The notes beneath the pieces were generated by a model. The model was not told the origin of the DNA. It saw only the letters and a program-made list of their open reading frames with translations, and did no database searches. DNA of 64,000 nt from CALNZV01 sp942491115. GTDB taxonomy: Bacteria; Desulfobacterota; Desulfobacteria; Desulfobacterales; UBA5852. The position numbers and the translations under genes are program-made. The DNA lies in NCBI GenBank assembly GCA_942491115.1, contig CALNZV010000020.1, positions 620,001-684,000 of the forward strand, written 5' to 3'. This document shows, piece by piece, positions 42,593-50,623 of this stretch (the stretch's first letter is position 1; every line of letters begins with the position of its first letter).

Positions 42593-42621
42593 ATTATGGC
42601 CCAATCTGCCCCTCTTTTCAA
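42593..42621 (-). promoter_or_regulatory. Candidate sigma-70 promoter of ffs
   Basis: On the minus strand TTGAAA (42621-42616, 5 of 6) and CATAAT (42598-42593, 5 of 6) are separated by exactly 17 bases. Transcription would start near 42586, about 35 bases before the closing helix of the SRP RNA, so a 5' trim is implied. The -35 lies inside an inverted repeat CCCCT/AGGGG (42610-42625 area). Confidence 0.65.
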
Positions 42622-42668
42622 GGGGCTTTTCCCTTCTTTAGGGCCGATGGCAACCGGGTCGGCGTCAC

Positions 42669-42698
42669 TTGAGCCGGCTTCAATAACCATGGTATGAT
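42669..42698 (+). promoter_or_regulatory. Candidate promoter of tilS-ftsH-folP-coaX
   Basis: TTGAGC (42669-42674) and TATGAT (42693-42698) are separated by 18 bases. The -10 is 5 of 6 and the -35 is 4 of 6. Start near 42705 gives a leader of about 50 bases before the tilS ATG. Confidence 0.4.
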
Positions 42699-42755
42699 TC
42701 GCAAATTACCCAGCTGGATTGACCTTTCCAGCCATACGCCACAAATGGAGTCCCA

Positions 42756-44216
42756 ATGGCTTCGCATCCAATAAACGGCAACCGAACGGTTAGAATGGCT
42801 GACCAGACGATTACCGATGGCGACCTACTGCAGGCAGGTTCCAAGATTTTAATCGGGGTTTCAGGGGGACCGGATTCCGTTGCCCTGACCCACCTGTTGA
42901 GCAATTTCGCCTTGCGATGGTCATTATCCCTTGGAATCGCACATCTAAACCACGGCATCAGAGGCACTGAGGGTAATCGAGACCAGGATTTTGTTCAAGG
43001 CATGGCCGATCGATTGGGGGTCCCCTGCTATACCGAACGACTTCCTAAAAACGCGCTTGCTGACGTTGCTGATCAGGGACCGGAAGCCAGCGCCAGAAAC
43101 CACCGCTACCGCTTTCTTCAACAAACCGCATCCAGAGAAGGCTATGATCGAATCGCTTTAGGCCACAATGCCGACGACAACGCGGAATTGATCCTGATGC
43201 GACTCATCCAGGGAAGCGGCCCGAAAGGTCTCTGCGGCATGAAGGCCAAACGCCCCGGCTGGGGTGAGTTTAATAACATCCTTATCATCCGCCCGCTGAT
43301 CAATGTTCAGCGATTGGATATCATGGCCTATCTCTCTAAAATCAAATCTGAATTTGTTGTTGACAGCAGTAACACCGACACCCGTTTCCTCAGAAACCGG
43401 ATCCGCCACCGATTATTGCCTTTGTTGGAAGAGGCGTATAACCCCAATATAAGGGAATCATTGACCCGTCTTGCAAGGATCCTTCAGGACGAAGAGGGGT
43501 GGGTGTCGGAACTTGTCGACTCTCAGTTGAATCATCGCCTTGTCGCGGACGCCGGTGTCATTGAACTGGACGTGGCGGATTTCGAGACGATCCCCATCGG
43601 AATGCAGCGGAGGTTACTTAGAGCTGCGATGGGTCGTCTAAGGGGCCATCTGAGGAAAATACACTTTCACCATGTCGAAACCCTCCGCGATCACATCATC
43701 AATGGCAAGGGATCATGGGGGTTAGATTTCCCAGACCAGATCAGAGTGCTGAAGCACGAACGACGAATTCGCTTATCGATCGAATCCTTGCCACTTCGAA
43801 AGGTCCGGCATCCAAAATCGAGCATCCCCGATTTTCACTACCTAATGGAGAGGCCGGGGGTCCTCAACATACCGGAAATCGGCTGGAAGTTGCGGCTCAA
43901 AATGATAAAGGCAGGGATTGAAGATGCGGAAACTGGACAGTTCGCAACCATCTTTGATATGGATAAGATGGTATTTCCGGTTACGGTAAGGAACTTTCGT
44001 CGCGGAGATCGCATTTCACCCTTCGGCATGACCGGTACCCAAAAAGTCAACAAGCTCTTTATCGATCGAAAAATACCGCGGCTGGATCGGAAAAAATATC
44101 CGATTCTCCTATCCGAGGGAGAGATCATCTGGGTCGGAGGCATCCGAAAATCGAGTCACTGCATGCCAGACAAGACCACCCGTAACCGACTTAAGGCCGA
44201 ACTTGTTCTTGTATGA
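42756..44216 (+). CDS. tilS: tRNA(Ile)-lysidine synthase
   Basis: Attaches lysine to C34 of the AUA-reading tRNA-Ile, changing its codon and amino-acid identity; ATP-dependent and essential. The 486 residues show the PP-loop GVSGGPDSVAL, AHLNHGIRG, LGHNADDNAELILMRLIQGSG, IRPLI and the late RNRIRHRLLPLLE. A C-terminal TilS domain follows (FRRGDRISPFGMTGTQKVNK, FIDRKIPR, WVGGIR). GGAG lies five bases before ATG 42756, although an ATG at 42795 exists. It is 60 bases upstream of ftsH, a common neighbour of tilS. Confidence 0.95.
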   Translation: MASHPINGNRTVRMADQTITDGDLLQAGSKILIGVSGGPDSVALTHLLSNFALRWSLSLGIAHLNHGIRGTEGNRDQDFVQGMADRLGVPCYTERLPKNALADVADQGPEASARNHRYRFLQQTASREGYDRIALGHNADDNAELILMRLIQGSGPKGLCGMKAKRPGWGEFNNILIIRPLINVQRLDIMAYLSKIKSEFVVDSSNTDTRFLRNRIRHRLLPLLEEAYNPNIRESLTRLARILQDEEGWVSELVDSQLNHRLVADAGVIELDVADFETIPIGMQRRLLRAAMGRLRGHLRKIHFHHVETLRDHIINGKGSWGLDFPDQIRVLKHERRIRLSIESLPLRKVRHPKSSIPDFHYLMERPGVLNIPEIGWKLRLKMIKAGIEDAETGQFATIFDMDKMVFPVTVRNFRRGDRISPFGMTGTQKVNKLFIDRKIPRLDRKKYPILLSEGEIIWVGGIRKSSHCMPDKTTRNRLKAELVLV

Positions 44217-44276
44217 TCGCAAATAAATGGTTACGAATACTGGATAGTCATTCACCCGTCAAGGAGGAGCCCCCTT

Positions 44277-46226
44277 TTGAATCCTTTCTATAAAAACCTT
44301 TCCCTTTGGATTGTGATCACAGTGATGATGGTGATGCTTTACCAGATTTTCAGTGATCAGCAGTTGGCTGAACCCCCTATGAGCTATTCAGAATTCATAG
44401 CCATGGTCGAAGAAGAGCAGGTTTCCTCGGTTACCATTCAGGGACAAGAGCTCACCGTCAACGACATCAAAGGGGGAAAATTCAAGGTATACGCCCCGGA
44501 TGATGCCGAACTGATCAACACCCTCAGAAACAAGGGAGTGGCGATCAGCGCCAAGCCACCGGCTGAATCCCCCTGGTACATGTCGGTGCTCGTTTCATGG
44601 TTTCCGATGCTGATTCTCATCGGTGTATGGATCTTTTTCATGCGTCAGATGCAATCGGGGGGCGGGAAAGCCATGAGCTTCGGTAAAAGCCGTGCACGGC
44701 TTCTGTCCGACACCGCCGCCAAGGTGACCTTCGAAGATGTTGCCGGCATCGATGAAGCCAAGGAAGAACTTAGCGAAATTGTTGAGTTCCTGAAGGATCC
44801 GAAAAAATTTACTCGATTGGGGGGGCGGATCCCGAAGGGCGTTCTTCTAATGGGCCCCCCCGGCACGGGTAAAACATTGCTGGCTCGAGCCATTGCCGGG
44901 GAGGCGGGCGTCCCGTTCTTTTCGATCAGTGGGTCGGATTTCGTCGAAATGTTTGTCGGGGTGGGTGCTTCCAGGGTAAGAGACCTCTTTGTTCAGGGGA
45001 AAAAAAATGCCCCGTGTATCATATTCATAGACGAAATTGATGCTGTCGGTCGCCACCGCGGCGCCGGCCTCGGTGGCGGTCACGACGAACGGGAACAAAC
45101 CCTCAACCAATTGTTGGTCGAAATGGATGGATTCGAATCCAATGAAGGCGTCATTCTGATATCGGCGACCAACCGACCCGATGTCCTCGATCCAGCCCTA
45201 CTGCGCCCAGGCCGTTTCGATCGGCAAGTGGTTGTCTCCCTTCCCGATATCAGGGGGCGGGAAAAAATCCTCCGTGTCCACATGAAGAAGTCACCCATCG
45301 CTCCAGAAGTCAATGTGGTCAATCTTGCCAAGGGTACTCCTGGTTTTTCTGGGGCTGACCTTGAGAACCTGGTCAACGAAGCCGCTTTGCTTGCCGCCAA
45401 GCGCGACAAAGAAAAAGTGGACATGATCGATTTTGAGGATGCAAAAGATAAAGTCTACATGGGCCTTGAACGAAAGTCCAAAGTCATCACGGAGGAAGAC
45501 AAAAAGACCACGGCCTACCACGAAGCGGGTCATGCGTTGGTCGCTCGGTTTTTGCCGCACACCGATGCCGTAAACAAGGTAACCATCATTCCAAGAGGCC
45601 GAGCCGCTGGCGTGACCTGGTTTCTTCCCGAGGAGAGGGATTTTAAATACAAAGACCAGCTTGAAAGCGAGCTTGCCGTGGCTTTTGGAGGGCGTGTCGC
45701 CGAAGAAATTATCTTCAACCGAATCAGCACGGGTGCCTCAAACGATATTAAGCAGGCGACCGAACTGGCCCAACGAATGGTGCGCACGTGGGGAATGAGC
45801 GATCTTGGCCCTCTAAACTACGCGAAAGGTGAAGAGCACATTTTCCTGGGAAGGGAGATCGCCCAACAAAACGACTATTCCGACGAGACGGCCCGCAGAA
45901 TCGATGACGAAATCACCAAATTCATTCACAATGCGTACTCCAATGCAAAGCAGGTGCTGGATGAAAACATCGACGTTTTGCACAAGCTATCCGAACTTCT
46001 GCTCGAAAAAGAGACCGTCATGGGCGATGAACTGGACGCCCTGATCCTGGAACATCGGCCGGGGTTCGACTTTCCCTCCAAGCATACATCCACCAAAGGT
46101 TTCGGGGAGACATCGGCATCAGCGGAACCTGACCCCACCAATGCCCCCGATGACAGCGACGAAGCAGATGATTCCGATTCCTCTGACAATGCGGACGACC
46201 ATCAACCAGACTCGGAGCCTCGCTGA
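44277..46226 (+). CDS. ftsH: ATP-dependent zinc metalloprotease FtsH
   Basis: Membrane-bound AAA+ protease that degrades misfolded membrane proteins and short-lived regulators. The 649 residues have two N-terminal membrane helices (about 8-24 and 102-122) around a periplasmic domain, Walker A GPPGTGKTLLARA, Walker B IIFIDEIDAVG, the second region of homology (RPGRFDRQV), and the zinc site HEAGH with a later Asp. The last 45 residues are low-complexity, Asp/Ser-rich. The start is TTG 44277, with AAGGAGGAG seven bases upstream. It is followed six bases later by folP. Confidence 0.97.
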   Translation: MNPFYKNLSLWIVITVMMVMLYQIFSDQQLAEPPMSYSEFIAMVEEEQVSSVTIQGQELTVNDIKGGKFKVYAPDDAELINTLRNKGVAISAKPPAESPWYMSVLVSWFPMLILIGVWIFFMRQMQSGGGKAMSFGKSRARLLSDTAAKVTFEDVAGIDEAKEELSEIVEFLKDPKKFTRLGGRIPKGVLLMGPPGTGKTLLARAIAGEAGVPFFSISGSDFVEMFVGVGASRVRDLFVQGKKNAPCIIFIDEIDAVGRHRGAGLGGGHDEREQTLNQLLVEMDGFESNEGVILISATNRPDVLDPALLRPGRFDRQVVVSLPDIRGREKILRVHMKKSPIAPEVNVVNLAKGTPGFSGADLENLVNEAALLAAKRDKEKVDMIDFEDAKDKVYMGLERKSKVITEEDKKTTAYHEAGHALVARFLPHTDAVNKVTIIPRGRAAGVTWFLPEERDFKYKDQLESELAVAFGGRVAEEIIFNRISTGASNDIKQATELAQRMVRTWGMSDLGPLNYAKGEEHIFLGREIAQQNDYSDETARRIDDEITKFIHNAYSNAKQVLDENIDVLHKLSELLLEKETVMGDELDALILEHRPGFDFPSKHTSTKGFGETSASAEPDPTNAPDDSDEADDSDSSDNADDHQPDSEPR

Positions 46227-46232
46227 CGCGCC

Positions 46233-47141
46233 ATGCATGCTGTTGCGATGGAATGGAACGGTCGCCACCGCCTTGAAATTGGAACCCGCACGATTGTCAT
46301 GGGGATCCTCAATGTCACACCGGATTCATTTTCAGATGGCGGCATCTATCTCTCCACAGACGATGCCATCCGCCAGGGATTGAAAATGGCTTCGGAAGGG
46401 GCTGACATCATCGATATCGGTGGAGAATCTACTCGGCCCTTCTCGGAACCGGTGTCCGAAGATGAAGAGCTCAATCGGGTCATACCGGTTATCAACATCC
46501 TGGCTAAGCAATTGACCGTTCCGATTTCCATCGACACGATGAAGGCAACTGTCGCCAAAAGGGCCATTGAAGCAGGCGCCAGCATCATCAACGATGTCAG
46601 CGCATTGTACCACGATGGTAACCTCGTTCATGTCGCGGCCGAATTCGGCGTTCCGGTGATACTGATGCATATGAAGGGGTCCCCTAAATCCATGCAAATC
46701 AATCCGGTCTATGACGACGTGGTCGAAGATGTTATTTCCTTTTTGGATGCCGCCATACAAAGGGCGGTTGCCGGCGGAGTGACGCGATCCAAAATCATCG
46801 TTGACCCCGGCCTTGGATTTGGAAAGACGCCGTTGCATAACCTTCAGTTGCTAAATCATCTGGCGCGTCTTCAAGCCCTGAACGCACCTATCCTTGTGGG
46901 CTCATCGAGAAAAAAGTTTATCCGAACCCTATTGAAAACAGACGATACCGATGATATCCCTGCCGACCTGCCAGTCATTGCTACCGGAACCCAAGCCACG
47001 GTGGCAGCGGCTATTCTAAATGGAGCAGCGATCGTCCGCGTTCACGACGTATCCCAGACCAAAGCGACGGCACGCGTCATCGATGCCATTCGCAACGCCG
47101 ACTCCGTCCTTGGAGAAGACCGACATGCTCCTCGTCATTGA
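46233..47141 (+). CDS. folP: Dihydropteroate synthase
   Basis: Folate enzyme condensing 7,8-dihydropterin pyrophosphate with p-aminobenzoate. The 302 residues follow the TIM-barrel pattern with signature 1 MGILNVTPDSFSDGG, IIDIGGESTRP, SIDTMKATVAKRAI, IINDVSALYHD, MHMKGSPKSMQ, DPGLGFGKT and the last sulfonamide-site residues SSRKKFI and GAAIVRVHDV. ATG 46233 is seven bases after the ftsH stop; an internal ATG (46248) would still keep the domain. Its 3' end overlaps coaX by 17 bases. Confidence 0.95.
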   Translation: MHAVAMEWNGRHRLEIGTRTIVMGILNVTPDSFSDGGIYLSTDDAIRQGLKMASEGADIIDIGGESTRPFSEPVSEDEELNRVIPVINILAKQLTVPISIDTMKATVAKRAIEAGASIINDVSALYHDGNLVHVAAEFGVPVILMHMKGSPKSMQINPVYDDVVEDVISFLDAAIQRAVAGGVTRSKIIVDPGLGFGKTPLHNLQLLNHLARLQALNAPILVGSSRKKFIRTLLKTDDTDDIPADLPVIATGTQATVAAAILNGAAIVRVHDVSQTKATARVIDAIRNADSVLGEDRHAPRH

Positions 47142-47919
47142 TGTCGGCAACACCAATACGGTTTTGGGTGTTTTTGACGGTGACAGACTGGCAACAGACT
47201 GGCGCATCCGCACTGAAAGAAATGCCACGGAAGATGAACTGAATATTCTGGTTCGAAATTTGTTTGCCTTGGAGGGAATCTCCCCCTCCGACATCCGCCA
47301 GACGGTCATATCCTGTGTTGTCCCGCCAATGGTATCTCTTCTGAACCTCTTCTGCATGAAATACCTCAATCACGAACCTCTATGGGTCGATCCCCGGCAA
47401 ACCTCTATGATGCCGAACCTCTATAACAATCCATCCGAAGTGGGTGCCGACCGGATCGTCAACGGTGTGGCCGCTTACCATAAATACAAATCGGCTCTTA
47501 TCGTCATCGATTTCGGGACCGCCACAACCTTTGATGCCATTTCGGCGAAGGGCGAATATTTAGGTGGGGCGATAAGCCCAGGCATTGGCATATCCGCTGA
47601 AGCATTATTTTTAAAAGCCTCAAAATTGCCCCGAGTGGAAATCTTCAGGCGCCCAGAGGTCGTCATTGGAAAAGACACGGCAACAAGCATCAAATCGGGG
47701 ATTATATTTGGCTATGCAGGCCTGGTCGACGGGATGGCCCTTCGAATGAAAAAAGAACTTGGGGGAGTAGTCAAAACCGTTGCAACCGGAGGGTTGGCAC
47801 CTCTAATGAAGGGGGTGTCGGAAACCATCGATGTGGTGGAACCGAATCTGACCTTGCTTGGCCTGAGGTTGATCGGCGAGTCGATGGCCCCCTCCACCTT
47901 ACCCTCACCAACATCCTAA
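47125..47919 (+). CDS. coaX: Type III pantothenate kinase
   Basis: First CoA-pathway enzyme of the type III class, phosphorylating pantothenate with ATP and a monovalent cation, and not feedback-inhibited by CoA. The 264 residues open with the ASKHA phosphate loop LLVIDVGNTNTVLGVFDG, then ISCVVPPM, the pantothenate loop GADRIVNGVAAY, DFGTATTFDAI and GGAISPGIGIS. ATG 47125 has GGAG nine bases upstream and begins the family N-terminus; the reading frame opens earlier inside folP. It overlaps folP by 17 bases. Last gene of tilS-ftsH-folP-coaX. Confidence 0.95.
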   Translation: MLLVIDVGNTNTVLGVFDGDRLATDWRIRTERNATEDELNILVRNLFALEGISPSDIRQTVISCVVPPMVSLLNLFCMKYLNHEPLWVDPRQTSMMPNLYNNPSEVGADRIVNGVAAYHKYKSALIVIDFGTATTFDAISAKGEYLGGAISPGIGISAEALFLKASKLPRVEIFRRPEVVIGKDTATSIKSGIIFGYAGLVDGMALRMKKELGGVVKTVATGGLAPLMKGVSETIDVVEPNLTLLGLRLIGESMAPSTLPSPTS

Positions 47920-47933
47920 ACGGAAGCGGACAA

Positions 47934-47961
47934 CGGCTTTTCTGCCAACGGCAAAAAGCCG
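47934..47961 (+). terminator. Weak hairpin after coaX
   Basis: CGGCTTTT (47934-47941) pairs with AAAAGCCG (47954-47961) around a 12-base loop, 15 bases after the coaX stop. The tail (CTTCTACC) is not a clean T-run, so termination may be weak or Rho-assisted. Confidence 0.35.
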
Positions 47962-48065
47962 CTTCTACCACGACTCAAAGGAGGCTTCTATCTTAGCCAC
48001 TTCCGCCTGTAACCTCTCTTATTCGTCTTCACACAAATCCTGAGTATTCAACTGATTTCACAGGC

Positions 48066-48113
48066 TGATCAAGATCATTGCCTGCCGATGGTCAATGCCG
48101 CTTTAGACATAAT
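48066..48113 (+). promoter_or_regulatory. FNR-like box and -10 element upstream of a small ORF
   Basis: TGAT-CAAG-ATCA (48066-48077) matches the FNR/CRP-family dyad TTGAT-N4-ATCAA at the inner four bases of each half. A -10-like CATAAT follows at 48108-48113 with no good -35, as expected for an activator-dependent promoter. The dyad centre is about 48 bases before the predicted start. Promoter and factor are inferred from motif only. Confidence 0.35.
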
Positions 48114-48141
48114 GGTTGCCTAAAAAGCCAAGGAGCAGGTC

Positions 48142-48285
48142 ATGAAGAGTAGATATGGGGAGTCCATAAGAACAACCGTCGCTATCGCCTCCCAAGGGCG
48201 TGAGCGACCTCACCACTACCAAACGAACAAGACCATGGCCCATCAGACCCACAAAATCGGGGGGGGAAGCCCGAATATGTCATGA
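48142..48285 (+). CDS. Possible 47-residue small protein
   Basis: ATG 48142 has AAGGAG with six bases spacing, a strong ribosome binding site for this window. The frame encodes a basic 47-residue peptide (MKSRYGESIRTTVAIASQGR, then a His-rich segment RPHHYQ and HQTHK, ending GGGSPNMS). No membrane segment or signal. Downstream is TTTTTT (48291-48296) without a clear hairpin. Its product is unrecognised. An FNR-like box and a -10 lie upstream. A real but poorly conserved peptide or a chance ORF cannot be told apart here. Confidence 0.35.
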   Translation: MKSRYGESIRTTVAIASQGRERPHHYQTNKTMAHQTHKIGGGSPNMS

Positions 48286-48585
48286 CAATTTTTTCTAAAC
48301 GTCAAAATGATATATGATATTTTATGGTTAGAGCCTGTTTCGGTTGCAGAGCCCCGGGAGCCGTTTGTCCCCCGGCGGGATGGCAAAAACCCCTAAAAAT
48401 ATTCCCCCTGGGGCGCGTCGGAGGCTTCCATATGCGGCGTGATCGAGGGCTTGCAGTACCAACGGTCGGCGGCGCCCTTGAATGCCTGGCCGATGAACGC
48501 CGCCAACACGTGACATATCCGGGTTATGGCAGTGATGATTCCTCGCTGGTGCGGGATTTCGACTCTTTAGGATTCGGTCATCGGA
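48286..48585. other. Intergenic, possible interspersed repeat
   Basis: Begins AT-rich (48290-48325) and becomes GC-rich with CCGGGAG and CCCCCGG runs. A plus-strand frame from 48324 has no ribosome binding site, reaches into the zinc-ribbon gene and is Arg/Gly-rich. I see no gene. The composition jump suggests a repeat or remnant. Confidence 0.45.
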
Positions 48586-49215
48586 TCAAATGGCCTTCCC
48601 GGCGTCCTTTAGGGCATCTTTGAAGGCACGATAGAAAAATTCGTGATCGGCAATGCTTTTATTGAGTATTCTTTCCAAATTGGTTAGGTCGTCGACGTTC
48701 AAAGTGAGATTGACGCTCCGGTTGAACGCCATCATGTGGTCCATGGTACGGTAGCGGTCGGTAAGCAATAGAACAAAAATATTTCGACGAACGGACATTG
48801 CCAATCGTTCCAAAAAGACAAGAATGCCGTTAACATCGGGGTTTTTTGCATCAAAGCGTTCATTGACGGCAATTAAATCAAAAGGATGGTATCTCATCTG
48901 CTTTAGTGCATCTCGCGTGGAAACAGCCTTCCTGACAGAAAACTCCATCCCCTCTAAAGCGGTGACGATTAGCGACGACATGGATGCGTCCATCTCACAG
49001 ATGAGGGCTGTCTTGCCTTCTTCTTCAGCAAAGTCAAAAGGCCGATCAGTGGCATCGTATCCGTCGGTTTCCTTTGAGGCCGTTTTCTCTTGGTCAGATG
49101 ATACTGCGATCGGCTTTTTACACTTTGGACAAGGGACATTGAACATCTTGCCTGCCGGCAGCTTATCATCGGGCAGCTTGAATCTGGCTCCGCAGGGTAT
49201 ACAGTTGATTTCCAT
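48586..49215 (-). CDS. Zinc-ribbon protein with degenerate receiver domain
   Basis: 209 residues. The N-terminus is an MJ0042-type zinc ribbon (CIPCGARFKLPDDKLPAG, then CPKCKKP). A charged linker follows, and residues about 68-180 form a receiver-like fold: ALICEMDASMSSLI in place of the acidic pair, FDLIAVNERFD with Asn-Glu at the phosphoacceptor position, FVLLLTDRYRT and VNLTLNVDDL. The usual Asp is absent, so it is probably a pseudo-receiver that binds a partner without phosphorylation. It is downstream of two PilT-type genes on the same strand (183 bases), suggesting a role in pilus or motility control. Confidence 0.75.
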   Translation of the reverse strand: MEINCIPCGARFKLPDDKLPAGKMFNVPCPKCKKPIAVSSDQEKTASKETDGYDATDRPFDFAEEEGKTALICEMDASMSSLIVTALEGMEFSVRKAVSTRDALKQMRYHPFDLIAVNERFDAKNPDVNGILVFLERLAMSVRRNIFVLLLTDRYRTMDHMMAFNRSVNLTLNVDDLTNLERILNKSIADHEFFYRAFKDALKDAGKAI

Positions 49216-49398
49216 TAAGTTGGCCTTTCGGATTTGACATTGAACCGGCTCACGACCCGATCATGGACAAGAAATACCAACAAGATGCGAGAAATTTCTA
49301 AAGTCCTGTTTGGCTATAGTGGCTGCGAACGGAAGTAGGACAAGAGACCGCCCCACTGACCTCAACCGAGTCCTTGTACTCTCAATCGAAGGGGCACC

Positions 49399-50574
49399 CT
49401 ATATGGGCCTGCCGCCCTTGGCATATTGGTGATCGATTTCCAAGCGGTCGATGTCTGTGGTCGATTCTCCGCGTGCACTCTTGACCATATCGATTCCTCT
49501 TCCCGCAATGCCTTTGCGGGATGCATAGGCCATGGCCGTTTCCTGAGTAACAAGACCTTGTTCGAAGAGGCTCACAATGAAATCATCGAAAGTGGACATC
49601 CCAAAAGCGGCCCCTTGCTGAATGATGTCATAGTAAGTCTTACCCTCTGCTTCACCATTTAGAATCGTATCTTTAACCCGAATGTTGCTACGCAGGATTT
49701 CAAACGCAGCAATCCTGCCTCCACCCACTTTCGGCAAGAGCCTCTGACCGACAACCCAGCGGATGGTGTCGGCAAGGCGTATCCTCACCTGCCGCTCTTC
49801 TTCGGTATTGAACATTCCGAGAATTCGATTGATCGTTTGTCCGGCGTCAACCGTGTGAAGCGTCGAAAAAACCAAATGGCCCGTTTCTGCAGCACTCAAC
49901 CCGATCTCAACGGTCTCTCGATCCCTCATTTCACCCACTAAGATAACCTTTGGAGCCTGGCGAAGAGCCGCTCTTAGACCGTGGGCAAAGGAATCAAAAT
50001 CATGCCCTAATTCCCTCTGGTTGAACGTGGACTGCTTATGGGGATGAAGATATTCCACCGGATCTTCAAGGGTGACCACATGAACGGATTGGTCTTCGTT
50101 GATTTGATCGAGGATCGCTGCAAGAGACGTTGTTTTACCGGTACCCGTTGCACCGGTGAACAGAACAATCCCGTTCTTCTCTTTTGCAATATCGTTGAAA
50201 CAGTCCGGCAAATCCAGGCTTTTAATGGTCGGCACCTTAGATTCAAGCTTTCTCAACACCGTCGAATAATTCCCCGTTTGTGAAAACACATTCACTCGAA
50301 ATCGGGCTTTACCCGGAAGGCTGTAGGAAAGGTCGCAAGATCCGCTCTCAATTAAAATGTGGGCAAGCCGCCGATCATTATTGATCAGGTTGAGGGCAAA
50401 AATTTCCGCCTGAAAGGGCGTTAGTTCCTTGATATCTGGTTTGATATTGACAGGGATCAAAACGCCGTCGCTTTCAACCTGGAGAGGCTTTCCGACAGTG
50501 ACGTTAAGATCGGACACGTTTTTATGGGCATCGAGCATGCGTGTCAGCATATGATCAATTTCTTGCCGTCTCAT
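49399..50574 (-). CDS. pilU: PilT/PilU-type retraction ATPase
   Basis: 391-residue hexameric secretion-superfamily ATPase that depolymerises type IV pili. Walker A GATGTGKTTSLAAI, Asp box TLEDPVEYLH, Walker B KVILVGEMRDRETVEIGL and the His box HLVFSTLHTVDAGQTINR are present. The protein is longer than PilT, with a C-terminal extension (IDMVKSARGESTTDIDRLE) and GATG rather than GPTG in the P-loop, which favours PilU. The symbol is a best guess. It lies 49 bases downstream of the other PilT-type gene, the usual pilT-pilU pair. Confidence 0.83.
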   Translation of the reverse strand: MRRQEIDHMLTRMLDAHKNVSDLNVTVGKPLQVESDGVLIPVNIKPDIKELTPFQAEIFALNLINNDRRLAHILIESGSCDLSYSLPGKARFRVNVFSQTGNYSTVLRKLESKVPTIKSLDLPDCFNDIAKEKNGIVLFTGATGTGKTTSLAAILDQINEDQSVHVVTLEDPVEYLHPHKQSTFNQRELGHDFDSFAHGLRAALRQAPKVILVGEMRDRETVEIGLSAAETGHLVFSTLHTVDAGQTINRILGMFNTEEERQVRIRLADTIRWVVGQRLLPKVGGGRIAAFEILRSNIRVKDTILNGEAEGKTYYDIIQQGAAFGMSTFDDFIVSLFEQGLVTQETAMAYASRKGIAGRGIDMVKSARGESTTDIDRLEIDHQYAKGGRPI

Positions 50575-50623
50575 GGAGTGTCCTTTACTATGATCCTTTT
50601 CAAAAGCGTATTGCCTTCACCCA

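Noticed and set aside
42607..42630. Plus-strand intrinsic terminator GCCCCT...AGGGGC-TTTT
   Set aside because: No plus-strand gene ends upstream; the same bases form the ffs -35 region, so promoter is the better reading.
48324..48623. 99-codon plus-strand frame
   Set aside because: No ribosome binding site, overlaps the end of the zinc-ribbon gene and has no protein-like pattern.
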